Of a stretch of 64,000 nucleotides of DNA, positions 34,577 to 42,959 are shown piece after piece. The position numbers and the translations under genes were made by a program. The stretch's first letter is position 1. Every line of letters starts with the position of its first letter. A model generated the notes under the pieces. The model saw only the letters and a list, made by a program, of their open reading frames with translations. It did not search any database and had not been told where the DNA came from. This DNA is from Burkholderia lata (GTDB lineage: Bacteria; Pseudomonadota; Gammaproteobacteria; Burkholderiales; Burkholderiaceae), in assembly GCF_000012945.1 (NCBI RefSeq), contig NC_007510.1, forward strand, positions 1,860,001-1,924,000, written 5' to 3'.

Positions 34577-35238
34577 GCCGGGCTCTCCCCGACGCGATAG
34601 CCGAAGCCATGCACCGTCACGATCAGTTCGTCGCCGAGCTTGCGCCGAAGTTGATGGATGTACACCGCGATCGTGTTGCTTTCGATTGCGCTGTCGTTGC
34701 CGTACACGCGCTCTTCGAGCTGCGTGCGCGTGACGACGCGGCCTTGCCGCTCCATCAACGCGAGCAGCGTGCGGTACTCGTGAATGCTGAGCGCAACGGG
34801 TTCGCCGGCACGCGTGACTTCCTTGCGAGCCGGATCGACGTGCACGTCGCGGTAGATCAGGCGTTCCGACACGCGGCCCTGGCTGCGGCGCGTCAGCGCG
34901 CGCAACCGTGCGTAGAGTTCGTCGAGCTGGAACGGCTTCACGAGATAGTCGTCGGCGCCTGCGTCGAGGCCGCGGATCCGGTCGCTCAACTGATCGCGTG
35001 CGGTCACGATCAATACCGGCGTCGGGTCGTAGTTCGCACGCATCGCGGCGAGCAGCGTGAAACCGGACGCACCCGGCAGTTGCAGGTCGAGCAGCACCGC
35101 GTCGTAGCCGTGGCCGACGAGCGCGAGCCGCGCGGCCGGCACGTCGGCCGACCAGTCCGCGCGCCAGCCGTTCTGCCTGAGGCCCGCGCAAACGGCGTCG
35201 GCCAGCATGACATCGTCTTCTACCAGCAGGATATGCAT
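34573..35238 (-). CDS. OmpR-family response regulator (QseB/PmrA-like)
   Basis: A 221-residue regulator. Receiver domain: acidic pair EDD at 7-9, phospho-Asp51 (VLLDLQLPG), Lys101 (DYLVKPF). The C-terminal winged helix (about 125-221) contains VYIHQLRRKLG and TVHGFGYRVGE. The ATG at 35238 gives the standard MHILLVEDD start. A PmrA/QseB-type direct repeat lies 47 bases upstream, so it probably controls its own operon. Confidence 0.94.
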   Translation of the reverse strand: MHILLVEDDVMLADAVCAGLRQNGWRADWSADVPAARLALVGHGYDAVLLDLQLPGASGFTLLAAMRANYDPTPVLIVTARDQLSDRIRGLDAGADDYLVKPFQLDELYARLRALTRRSQGRVSERLIYRDVHVDPARKEVTRAGEPVALSIHEYRTLLALMERQGRVVTRTQLEERVYGNDSAIESNTIAVYIHQLRRKLGDELIVTVHGFGYRVGESPA

Positions 35239-35284
35239 CGGTTTCGCTCCTCGAATGTCGAGGTCGCCAATCTGACCGACCGCG

Positions 35285-35301
35285 ATTAAAAACTTCTTAA
35301 A
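35285..35301 (-). promoter_or_regulatory. PmrA/QseB-type box
   Basis: On the minus strand TTTAAG-AAGTT-TTTAAT fits the PmrA consensus (C/T)TTAA(G/T)-N5-(C/T)TTAA(G/T). It sits in the divergent region between the response regulator and dedA and could serve both. Confidence 0.65.
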
Positions 35302-35522
35302 GCCCGGGGGCCACGATGCGGGCCATTCGCCGCATTGCCGGAGCAATGCATCTGGCGTTTTCTCGAGAGGCTCGCGATGACCGTGTCACGTCCTTCAATT
35401 CCGTTGCTGCAATGCAATGCGGCACGAGGCTCCACCTTCGCGCCGTCCTGGTGCAGGCGATTCTGGCACGGAAGGCCGCGCGCGTTTTGCACGTTGTGCG
35501 CCAGCCGCGCGGGATCTGTGCA

Positions 35523-36050
35523 ATGAACCCGCTCACCACGCTCGTCCCGTTCGGCCTCGCGCTCAGCCTGGCCGGCGCCAACAGCATCGCCTGCCTCGTC
35601 GGCCTGTCGCTGATCGAGCGGCTGATCCCCGTGCTGCCGTCCCACGTGCTGCTCACGATGATCGGTGTCGCCAGCGCGCAAGGCGCATGGACACTGCCGG
35701 AAGCGATCGTCGTGACGGCGCTCGGCAGCTTCGCGGGCTGCCTGCTGCATTACGCGCTCGGCAACCTGTGGCCGGAAGACAGCGTGCTGGCCCTGCTGCG
35801 CCGCGTCGCGCCGCTGGGCAGGCTGCAGCCCGCGAGGATGGACGCGCTGATCGACGGCATCCGTGCGCGGCCCGCGCGGCTCGCGCTCTGGTCGCAACTG
35901 GTGCCGTTCGTCCGGCTCGTCGCACCGGCGCTCGCCGGCTTGCTGGAAACGAGTTTCGCGCGATTCGCATCGGGCGCCGCGGCCGGCATCGCGCTGTGGA
36001 ACACGCTGTTCATCACGGCCGGCTATCTGGCCGCGCAGGCAGCCGCCTAG
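35523..36050 (+). CDS. DedA/VTT-domain membrane protein
   Basis: A 175-residue protein with four or five hydrophobic helices. The DedA signature appears as WSQLVPFVRLVAPALAGLLETSFARF near residues 122-147, with the key Arg in VRLVAPALAG. The family flips or moves undecaprenyl-phosphate or phospholipids and, in Burkholderia, is needed for polymyxin tolerance. It is divergent from the PmrAB-like pair across the PmrA-type box and 43 bases upstream of a methyltransferase-like gene. Somewhat short for DedA (about 200). Confidence 0.8.
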   Translation: MNPLTTLVPFGLALSLAGANSIACLVGLSLIERLIPVLPSHVLLTMIGVASAQGAWTLPEAIVVTALGSFAGCLLHYALGNLWPEDSVLALLRRVAPLGRLQPARMDALIDGIRARPARLALWSQLVPFVRLVAPALAGLLETSFARFASGAAAGIALWNTLFITAGYLAAQAAA

Positions 36051-36093
36051 CCCGACACGTCGTTGACCGATCGATCCCGACTGGAGCCCGTCG

Positions 36094-36810
36094 ATGCGAA
36101 TCCCTGACTGGATGCTGTTCCTGCGTACCTGGTTGCGCAATCCGCGCCGCGTCGGCGCGCTCGCGCCATCCGGCCCGGCGCTCGCCGCGCTGATCACCGC
36201 CGATATCCCGCGCGACGGCGCCACCGTCATCGAGCTCGGTGCAGGCACCGGCGTGTTCACGCGGGCACTGCTCGCGCGCGGCGTCGCGAGTGACCGGCTG
36301 GTGCTGGTGGAAGCCGATCCCGCATTCGCGAACACGCTGCGGCATCAGTTTCCCGCGCTGCGGATCATGCAGATGGATGCGGTGCACCTTGGCATGACGG
36401 GCGACTTCTTCGGTGGGGCACGTGCGGATGCTGTCGTGAGCGGATTGCCGCTCGTCGCGATGCCGGTCGAACAGGCCGTCGCGATCGTTCACTGCGCGTT
36501 CGCGCGCCACCTGGCTGCCGATGGTGCGTTCTACCAGTTCACCTATGTGCCGCGCTGCCCGATTCCGGCGCGCTACCTGGAGGCCATGCGCATTCGCGCC
36601 GTCCGGGTGGGCGTCGCGTGGATGAACTTCCCGCCCGCGATCGTGTATCGCTTCGAACGCCGGATCGATGCGGCCGGCCATCAGTGGCCCGGTGCGCGGC
36701 CGTTGCTCGATGCGGTTGCGGAGGCAACGATTTTGCGAGGACTCGATACCGCGCCGTCACTCAATTCAAACGGCGTGGGGCCATCGATGGAAGGAAGTCC
36801 GTCATCGTGA
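36094..36810 (+). CDS. phospholipid N-methyltransferase-like protein
   Basis: A 238-residue protein similar to PmtA-type phospholipid N-methyltransferases. MLFLRTWLRNPRRVGALAPSGPALA near the start is the lipid-binding amphipathic segment of the family, then SAM motif I VIELGAGTGVFTRALL and VEADPAFA. VVSGLPLVAMP corresponds to motif IV. The last 30 residues (after WPGARPLLDA) look unlike the family and may result from a 3' rearrangement. Likely co-transcribed with dedA, giving a membrane-lipid theme. Confidence 0.8.
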   Translation: MRIPDWMLFLRTWLRNPRRVGALAPSGPALAALITADIPRDGATVIELGAGTGVFTRALLARGVASDRLVLVEADPAFANTLRHQFPALRIMQMDAVHLGMTGDFFGGARADAVVSGLPLVAMPVEQAVAIVHCAFARHLAADGAFYQFTYVPRCPIPARYLEAMRIRAVRVGVAWMNFPPAIVYRFERRIDAAGHQWPGARPLLDAVAEATILRGLDTAPSLNSNGVGPSMEGSPSS

Positions 36811-36965
36811 ACGCGCTCGAGTATGGGGTGCTGTTCGGCCGGCAACGGCTGCGGTTCCTTCTTCGACAATCACGGGTCGCGAAAGCCGGCAGCAGCATTG
36901 GCGCTGCGCGGTAGGCACGTGTTGCATGTCGACGTGCAACATCACTCTCCATCGACGGCCGACGA

Positions 36966-36990
36966 GGAGCGCGCCGTGCTCGCGCGCTCC
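36966..36990. terminator. hairpin between convergent genes
   Basis: GGAGCGCGC (36966-36974) pairs with GCGCGCTCC (36982-36990), 7-nt loop, then CGTTTCTC. It lies in the 240-base gap between the methyltransferase-like gene and DUF4148 copy 1, in which no other gene is seen. Confidence 0.5.
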
Positions 36991-37050
36991 CGTTTCTCAC
37001 ACGTCGTATCGAACTGCCCGGATTGGCGCGACGACTCCAACGCGCCATGC

Positions 37051-37377
37051 TCAATGACCGAAGTAGATCGACCGCTCGGCCGAGCGAACCGCGCTGCGGC
37101 CGCCCGACTGCGTCGCACCGCCGGCGTCGCTGCCGTAACCGGACACCTGCGACTCGACGGCCACCGCATCGGTGTCGTGAACCCGGCGCAGCGCAGCCTG
37201 GAGATTGTCCGGATAGTTCGGGTCGTTGGGCCGGTTCGGCAGGTAGCCGGCCTTCTGCAGCGCGGCCAGTTCCGCACGCACTTGCGAGCGCGTCACGGAG
37301 CCTTCTCCAGCAAACGCGGGCGCGGCAACGGCAGCCGACACGGCAACGAGAAGGGCAGCGATCAGTTGGGTCTTCAT
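37051..37377 (-). CDS. DUF4148 secreted protein, copy 1
   Basis: A 108-residue exported protein with signal MKTQLIAALLVAVSAAVAAPAFA. The DUF4148 core reads TRSQVRAELAALQKAGYLPNRPNDPNYPDNLQAALRRV, and the tail ends SAERSIYFGH. The second of two adjacent ATGs is preferred because GAGGTG lies 5 bases from it. This family is abundant in Burkholderia with no known role. It is one of three adjacent paralogues. Confidence 0.85.
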   Translation of the reverse strand: MKTQLIAALLVAVSAAVAAPAFAGEGSVTRSQVRAELAALQKAGYLPNRPNDPNYPDNLQAALRRVHDTDAVAVESQVSGYGSDAGGATQSGGRSAVRSAERSIYFGH

Positions 37378-37454
37378 CATTCACCTCGACAAGAAAATGG
37401 GGATTCAGCGGTTGCGCACCGTGCGCCGGCCACCGGCGCCGATTGCGGTTTCGT

Positions 37455-37781
37455 TCAATGACCGAAGTAGATCGAGCGTTCGGCGATCCGCGTCGCGGGC
37501 CGGCTGCCCGACTGCGTCGCGGCGACGGCATCGCTGCCGTAACCGGATGTCACTGCATCGGCCACTGCGGTGTCGTTCGCGTGAATGCGCGTCAGCGCGG
37601 CCTGCAGGTCGTCCGGATAGTGCGGATCGTTCGCGCGGCCCGGCCGATAGCCGGCCTGTTCGAGCTGGACGAGCTCGGCACGCACCTGCGCACGCGACAC
37701 GACGGTTGCATCGGCGAACGCCGGTGCGGCAGCGGATGCGGAAACGGCTACGAGAAGGGCGGCGATCAATTGGGTTTTCAT
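37455..37781 (-). CDS. DUF4148 secreted protein, copy 2
   Basis: A 108-residue paralogue with the same signal, the core SRAQVRAELVQLEQAGYRPG and the same YFGH ending. The gap to copy 1 is 77 bases. The first 60 bases of the coding region are nearly identical in all three copies, while the core region differs at about one in three residues, suggesting old duplications or signal-region gene conversion. Confidence 0.85.
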   Translation of the reverse strand: MKTQLIAALLVAVSASAAAPAFADATVVSRAQVRAELVQLEQAGYRPGRANDPHYPDDLQAALTRIHANDTAVADAVTSGYGSDAVAATQSGSRPATRIAERSIYFGH

Positions 37782-37845
37782 CATTTACCTCGACAGATGG
37801 GGGATAGAAGGGATTCAGGGTTCGCGTATCGACGATGCGCCGGGC

Positions 37846-38172
37846 TCAATGACCGAAATACACCGAACGGTCGGCCACGCTGACCGCATGCCGGCGGCCC
37901 GATTGCGTCGTCGCCTCGCCGTTGCTGCCGTAGCCGGACGCCTGCTCGTCGCTGGCGACCGCATCAGTTACATGGATCTGCGTGAGTGCCGCCTGGAGAT
38001 CATCCGGATAGGTGGCGTCGGTCGCGCGATTCAGCGGGTAGCCGGCCTGTTGCAACTGCGCGAGTTCGGCGCGCACCTGCGCACGCGTCACGGTGGATTC
38101 GCTCGCGAAGGCCGGTGCGGCGACAGTGGCCGAAACAGCGACGAGAAGGGCGGCGATCAATTGGGTTTTCAT
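37846..38172 (-). CDS. DUF4148 secreted protein, copy 3
   Basis: A 108-residue paralogue: signal MKTQLIAALLVAVSATVAAPAFA, core TRAQVRAELAQLQQAGYPLNRATDATYPDDLQAAL, ending VADRSVYFGH. It is the promoter-proximal copy and lies 71 bases after ohr on the same strand. Confidence 0.85.
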   Translation of the reverse strand: MKTQLIAALLVAVSATVAAPAFASESTVTRAQVRAELAQLQQAGYPLNRATDATYPDDLQAALTQIHVTDAVASDEQASGYGSNGEATTQSGRRHAVSVADRSVYFGH

Positions 38173-38243
38173 CATTCACCTCGAGAAGAAAGAATAGAAA
38201 TCGGGCATTCGGCAAGGCGGCGCTCGGCCGCCTGATGCATCGT

Positions 38244-38663
38244 TCAAGCGATACGGATGTCGACGTCGATGTTGCCGCGCGTCGCCTTCGAGTACGGGCA
38301 GGTCTGGTGTGCGGCATCGACGATGCGCTGTGCGACGTCGCGGTCGAGCCCCGGCACGCTCACGTTCAGCCGGGCCTGCAGGAAGTAGGCGTTGCCGGCG
38401 GTACCGAGATCCACTTCGGCGTCGACCGCGAGATCGGCCGGCAGCGTTACCTTCGCCGCACGCGCCGCAAGCTGCATTGCGCCGATGAAGCAGGCCGACC
38501 AGCCTGCCGCGAACAGTTGTTCCGGATTGGTGCCGGTGCCGGCACTGCCCGGCGACGACAACTGGATGTCGAGGCGGCCGTCGGAACTGCGCGCCGCGCC
38601 GTCGCGGCCGCCGGAAGTCGTATGCGTCTTGCCCGTGTACAGCACTTTTTCGATCTTGCTCAT
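38244..38663 (-). CDS. ohr: organic hydroperoxide resistance protein Ohr
   Basis: A 139-residue Ohr/OsmC-fold peroxidase that reduces organic hydroperoxides by a thiol mechanism. The two catalytic cysteines are Cys58 (GWSACFIGAMQ) and Cys122 (TCPYSKATRGN). MSKIEKVLYTGKTHTTSGGRDG is the typical start; the second of two ATGs has GGAG at better distance. Two ATCGCATGCGAT palindromes upstream match the operator of ohrR, 6 kb away on the same replicon. Normally the two genes are adjacent, so insertion of the GNAT to DUF4148 block separated them or they never were. Confidence 0.95.
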   Translation of the reverse strand: MSKIEKVLYTGKTHTTSGGRDGAARSSDGRLDIQLSSPGSAGTGTNPEQLFAAGWSACFIGAMQLAARAAKVTLPADLAVDAEVDLGTAGNAYFLQARLNVSVPGLDRDVAQRIVDAAHQTCPYSKATRGNIDVDIRIA

Positions 38664-38706
38664 CATTTGCTCCGTCAGTTGGCTGGTTTGTTTCAGATGC
38701 GATTCG

Positions 38707-38718
38707 ATCGCATGCGAT
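38707..38718 (-). promoter_or_regulatory. OhrR operator 1 of ohr
   Basis: ATCGCATGCGAT, perfect palindrome, 44 bases upstream of the ohr start and just downstream of a TTGACT element, so it would cover the transcription start. Confidence 0.7.
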
Positions 38719-38763
38719 GGAGTTTCGTCGAGGCGACCGCTTGAGTCAAGCGTATTCGATTAA

Positions 38764-38775
38764 ATCGCATGCGAT
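38764..38775 (-). promoter_or_regulatory. OhrR operator 2 of ohr
   Basis: A second identical ATCGCATGCGAT, 57 bases from operator 1, upstream of the TTGACT element. Two sites allow co-operative repression. Confidence 0.7.
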
Positions 38776-38874
38776 GTTTTGTATTTCAATGTATCTGGAA
38801 CGTGTACGGCCTTTCTGGGCAAGGCTTTCCTGTGATCGATCCCCGATAATCGACGAGCAGCGAATCCGGGGGGG

Positions 38875-38921
38875 GCAGGTGAAAACACCTGCGGGAGGGC
38901 TGGCCGCCCCGCAGGGCGGCC
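38875..38921 (-). terminator. double hairpin terminator after ridA-like gene
   Basis: Two hairpins follow the leftward RidA stop: GGCCGCCC/GGGCGGCC (38902-38921, 4-nt loop) and GCAGGTG/CACCTGC (38875-38892, AAAA on the plus strand as loop). They isolate ohr from the upstream gene. Confidence 0.55.
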
Positions 38922-38927
38922 GATCGG

Positions 38928-39401
38928 TCAGGCCGGGTCGATCTCGGCGATCACGACGAGGATCACGGCCGCATCGGCCGGCAACTGGCGCTGCGAGAAT
39001 GCCGAGCGAGCGTGTCCGGCCTTGTCGCCCAGCACGGCCGCGAACAGGTCCGACGCGCCGTCGATCACGGCCGGTTGCCCGAAAAAGCCGTCGGCCGAAC
39101 TCACGTGCCCCTCGACGCGCACGATCTTGCGCAGGCGCCCGAACCCGCCCAGGTGCCGGCGGATCTGTGCGAGCACGTTCAGCGCCGCGAGCCGGGCGGC
39201 ATGCTTGCCTTCGTCGACGCTCAACTGCTCGCCGACGCGGCCGGTATAGGCAACCTTGCCGTCGACGAGCGGCAGTTGTCCCGAGACGAACAGCAGGTTG
39301 CCGGCTTCGCTGACGGCCGTATAGCTGCCGAGCGGGTTCGGTGGTTCGGGTAGAGCGAGGCCGAGGTCGGCCAGTTTCTGTTCTACGTGTTCGACGGTCA
39401 T
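38928..39401 (-). CDS. RidA/YjgF family protein
   Basis: A 157-residue RidA-like protein of the YjgH-type longer branch. Blocks: NPLGSYTAVSEAGNLLFVSGQLPL, AARLAALNVLAQIRRHLG, and KIVRVEGHVSSADGFFGQPAVIDGASDLF. True RidA removes reactive enamines with an Arg in NxRPAR-like context; that region here is HARSAFSQRQLPADAAVI, which keeps Arg and is plausible for imine hydrolysis. AAGGAG at 6 bases supports the ATG at 39401. It diverges from a LysR gene. Confidence 0.88.
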   Translation of the reverse strand: MTVEHVEQKLADLGLALPEPPNPLGSYTAVSEAGNLLFVSGQLPLVDGKVAYTGRVGEQLSVDEGKHAARLAALNVLAQIRRHLGGFGRLRKIVRVEGHVSSADGFFGQPAVIDGASDLFAAVLGDKAGHARSAFSQRQLPADAAVILVVIAEIDPA

Positions 39402-39613
39402 GTCGTGCTCCTTGCAGGAAAAGGAATCGGGCGAACGGTGCTGCCTGTGAGTCACTCTAGTCATGCGGCCGAAGCCGGTAAATGTCAGCCGAGCAATTGA
39501 TTCACGACGCGGTGTAACGAATCACGCCATGCACGCGCGCTGGTTTCCCGTGCGAGATTCATGCACACTCGGCGTCATCGCGCGCACGCGCCGGAGACGG
39601 CAGGAATCGCCCC

Positions 39614-40579
39614 ATGCAACGACAATTCGACGATCTGCTGCTCGGCAGCATCGAGCTGTTCTGCCTCGCCGCCGAACTCGGCAGCTTCACGCTGGCGGCC
39701 AACGCGGCGAGCGTCACGCCGGCTGCGGTCAGCCGGTCGGTCGCGCGGCTCGAGGAGCGTCTCGGCGTGCGGCTGTTCGTGCGCACGACACGCCAGATCC
39801 GCCTGACCGATTCCGGCCGCCGCTATTTCGAGCAATGCCGCGACGCGCTGTCGCAACTCGTCGACGCCGAACGCGAGGCGACCGGCCAGCAGGCCACGCC
39901 CGCCGGCTTGCTGCGGATCAGCATGCCGACGCCGTACGGACACTATCGCGTGCTGCCGCTGCTTCCGGCGTTTCGCGAGCGGTACCCGGACGTGCGCGTC
40001 GAAACCCACCTGAGCAATCGCAACATCGACTTCGCCGAGGAAGGCTACGATCTCGCGATCCGGGGACGCGCGCCGGCCGATTCGAACCTGGTCGCGCGCA
40101 CGCTGGAAGATGCCGAACTCGTGATCGTCGCGACGCCCGGCTACCTGAAGCGTGCGGGCACGCCGACCGTCATCGACGATCTGCATGCGCACGAATGCAT
40201 CCAGTTCGAACTGCCGAGCAGCGGGCGGCAGATTCCGTGGCTGTTCAGCGATGGCTCAGAGGAAATCGACGTCGCGACGACCGGCAGCTACGGTACGTCG
40301 GGCGACTACCTTGCCGGCGTGACGCTCGCGCGCAGCGGTGCGGGCCTGTTCCAGGCCTACCGTTTCATCGTCGAGCAGGATCTGCGGGCCGGCACGCTCG
40401 TGGAAGTGCTGCCCGGCCTCGGCGGCCGGTCGCGGCCGTTCATGCTGCTGTATCCGCATGCGCGCTTTCTGTCGTCGCGCGTGCGCGTGTTCGTCGACTT
40501 CCTCATCGAGCATCTGGCACGCGCGCCAGCCAGGCCCGCGACCGGCACACGCACCAAACGGGCCGGCGCATCGCGCTAG
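39614..40579 (+). CDS. LysR-type transcriptional regulator
   Basis: A 321-residue LysR regulator. HTH region: IELFCLAAELGSFTLAANAASVTPAAVSRSVARLEERLGVRLF. The effector domain starts near residue 95 with GLLRISMPTPYGHYRVLPLLPAF. The C-terminal tail is basic (PARPATGTRTKRAGASR). It is divergent from the RidA gene and convergent with an SDR, so either could be its target. Confidence 0.92.
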   Translation: MQRQFDDLLLGSIELFCLAAELGSFTLAANAASVTPAAVSRSVARLEERLGVRLFVRTTRQIRLTDSGRRYFEQCRDALSQLVDAEREATGQQATPAGLLRISMPTPYGHYRVLPLLPAFRERYPDVRVETHLSNRNIDFAEEGYDLAIRGRAPADSNLVARTLEDAELVIVATPGYLKRAGTPTVIDDLHAHECIQFELPSSGRQIPWLFSDGSEEIDVATTGSYGTSGDYLAGVTLARSGAGLFQAYRFIVEQDLRAGTLVEVLPGLGGRSRPFMLLYPHARFLSSRVRVFVDFLIEHLARAPARPATGTRTKRAGASR

Positions 40580-40610
40580 ACGCGCCGGCGCGCGGTTTCG
40601 ACGCCGCGAC

Positions 40611-41318
40611 TCAATGCCCGGCGCTCTGGCCGCCGTCGACATGCAGGATCTCGCCCGTGACGAACGGCGCCGAGTCCAGGTACAGGATCGCGTCGACGAT
40701 GTCGCTCATCTCGCCCATGCGGCCGACCGGATGCAGCGATGCGAGCGTCGCGTGCGTTTCGGGCGCATGCATCGGCGACTTGATGATCCCGGGCGACACG
40801 GCATTCACGCGAATGCCGGCCTTCGCATACTCGATCGCGAGCGACTTCGTCGCCGCATTCAATCCGCCTTTCGTCAACGACGCGAGCACCGACGGCACGT
40901 TGCTGTTCGCGTGATCGATCAGGCTCGTCGTGATGCTGACCACGTGGCCGCTACCGTGCTTCTGCATCGCGGCGATCGCATGTTGCGTGACGTGGAAGAA
41001 GCCATTCAGGTTGACGCTCGTGATCTGCGCATAGTCGTCCGCGGTGTACTGCGTGAACGGCTTCGCGATGAACACACCCGCGTTGTTGACGAGCGTGTCG
41101 ACGCGGCCGAAGCGTTCGATGGCGGCGTCGACCACGCGCCGTGCGACGGCCGCGTCGCCGATGTCGCCCGCGACGGTGACGAGATCGGGATCGTTCGACG
41201 GCCCGATCGAACGTGACGTGGCGACGACGCGATGGCCGCGGGCCCGGAATGCGTCGACGGTTGCCGCGCCGATGCCTTGCGATGCGCCGGTGACGATGAT
41301 GACTTTGGATGCGCTCAT
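40611..41318 (-). CDS. SDR family protein lacking the catalytic Tyr
   Basis: A 235-residue short-chain dehydrogenase/reductase. NAD(P) motif TGASQGIG at 10-17, NNAG at 78-81 and the active-site Lys150 (SLTKGGLNAATK) are present. The usual Tyr four residues before the Lys is Ala146, so the YxxxK pair is incomplete. A subgroup of SDRs with xLTKGGL is seen in proteobacteria. GAGGCAAATC precedes the chosen ATG at 41318. Reaction unknown; it may bind nucleotide without normal catalysis. Confidence 0.9.
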   Translation of the reverse strand: MSASKVIIVTGASQGIGAATVDAFRARGHRVVATSRSIGPSNDPDLVTVAGDIGDAAVARRVVDAAIERFGRVDTLVNNAGVFIAKPFTQYTADDYAQITSVNLNGFFHVTQHAIAAMQKHGSGHVVSITTSLIDHANSNVPSVLASLTKGGLNAATKSLAIEYAKAGIRVNAVSPGIIKSPMHAPETHATLASLHPVGRMGEMSDIVDAILYLDSAPFVTGEILHVDGGQSAGH

Positions 41319-42019
41319 GATTTGCCTCGATAGGTGAAGGGTTTTCGGCTTCAGTGCCGACCGGATCCGTGAATCCGATGGGCGAACTGTAGGCGCGCCG
41401 GTCACGATCTCGAACACCCACCGTGGAGCAACAGTCTTGCGTCACGGGAACAAATGCGGGGAGGGGTGGCCGTGGTCAGGGTGAAACGTCGGGATGTGGC
41501 GGCCCGGACCAGACGGTCAACGGCCAGGGGTCGCGGCGACGACATGGTCCGGCTGCACGAGGCCTCTTCACTGGCATGTCAGCCGAAATGCCCGCGATAT
41601 TCGCGGCTGAACTGCGATGCGCCGCCGCTGCGCTGCCGATCGACCAATCGGCCAATCGGCGCTCGACGTCGCCCTCAAGCGCCTCGATGTGCTGCGCGAA
41701 TGTTCAAGCGTGGCGCGATCTCGCCGAAAACGACCGATTTTCGTGCGGCTTGATGAGCCGAATTGTCTGTTGCGGAACACGTAGTTGGATCAAACAATGA
41801 TCCTATCTGGATAACTTTTCTTATCACAATAGCACGATTGAAAATCCAAACTCGCCGTTTCGAAAACGCGTCTGATATCCGGCTTCCGGGCAGCCTTCAT
41901 GTTTTTCGCCATCGATTCGACGGCAGGGAAGGGAACACGCGCCATGCGCGTCCTCAATCCGGCGCATTGATCCGCGCCAGCAGCACCGTCAACACATCGG
42001 CCGTCGCGCGCGCACTGCG
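41319..42019. other. 700-base region without a recognised gene
   Basis: Several overlapping open frames exist here, but none has a ribosome site plus a recognisable domain. Bases 41760-41870 are markedly AT-rich. It may hold a decayed gene between the SDR and AraC genes. Confidence 0.4.
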
Positions 42020-42856
42020 CTACGGCTGCTTGCGCTTCGCGAAGTAATGCGCGGGCGAGTCGCCGAATGCGCGGCGGAACATCGCGATGAAGTTGCTTGG
42101 CGTCGCATAGCCCAGCGCGTCCGCGATGTTCGCGACGCTGTCGCCGCTCGCGAGCCGTTCGAGCGCATGCGTCAGGCGCGCCTGCTGGCGCCATTGCGCG
42201 AAGCTCGTGCCGGTTTCCGCGACGAACAGCCGGCTCAGCGTGCGGGCGGACAACCCGGCCCATTCGGCCCACGCCTCGAGCGTGCGGCTGTCGTGCGGCT
42301 GCCCGAGGATTGCGTTGGCGATGCGCAGCAGGCGCCGGTCGCGCGGCATCGGCAGGTGCAGCGGCTCGTGCGGCGCGCGGCGCATCTCGTCCAGCAGCAC
42401 GATGCTGATGCGCGCCTGCTCGATGTCGAGCCGGTCCTGGTCGGCCCACGACACCGCGCGCCGCACGAGCGCGCGCATCAGCTCGGTAATCGCAATCACG
42501 CAAGGCTGGTCCGGCATTCGCCGGCTCGCGGCCGGTGCGATCACGACGCTCCAGCCGCTCAACGCACCGCTGATGCTGACCTTGTGCTGCTCGCCCGGCG
42601 GAATCCAGCCCGCGCGATGCGGCGGCAGCAGCCACGAACCATGCGGCGTGCGCACGTGCGCGAAACCGCTTTCCACGCAGAACACCTGCCCGCGCAGATG
42701 GCTGTGCCAGTCGACCTCGCGGGTACCGAGCCGGTAAGTGTTGCTGCCGTCGTCTTCGCCCCAGACGGCGATCAGCGACGGGCCGTCCTCACGCTCGCTC
42801 GGATCGGAGTCGGCGCGCTTCGCGGTGCGGGGTGGAGAAACGTCTCGGATGGGCAT
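42020..42856 (-). CDS. AraC-family transcriptional regulator
   Basis: A 278-residue AraC regulator. The N-terminal cupin-like part (about 25-110) includes VDWHSHLRGQVFCVESG and PPHRAGWIPPGEQHKV. The double HTH occupies about 180-278: LEAWAEWAGLSARTLSRLFVAETGTSFAQWRQQARL and DSVANIADALGYATPSNFIAMFRRAFGDSPAHYF. It is divergent from the efflux operon that starts at 42960 and is likely its regulator. Confidence 0.92.
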   Translation of the reverse strand: MPIRDVSPPRTAKRADSDPSEREDGPSLIAVWGEDDGSNTYRLGTREVDWHSHLRGQVFCVESGFAHVRTPHGSWLLPPHRAGWIPPGEQHKVSISGALSGWSVVIAPAASRRMPDQPCVIAITELMRALVRRAVSWADQDRLDIEQARISIVLLDEMRRAPHEPLHLPMPRDRRLLRIANAILGQPHDSRTLEAWAEWAGLSARTLSRLFVAETGTSFAQWRQQARLTHALERLASGDSVANIADALGYATPSNFIAMFRRAFGDSPAHYFAKRKQP

Positions 42857-42959
42857 GGCCGGAATTCATTATTTTTTGACTAAACAACATTATCAGCTTT
42901 GTCCGGGGGCATCCAACAATGCGTGTCGTGTTCAAACCGATACGAAGCAGAGGAATGCG

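Noticed and set aside
41423..41800. 125-codon frame in the SDR-AraC gap
   Set aside because: No ribosome site, no domain, odd composition; left as unassigned region.
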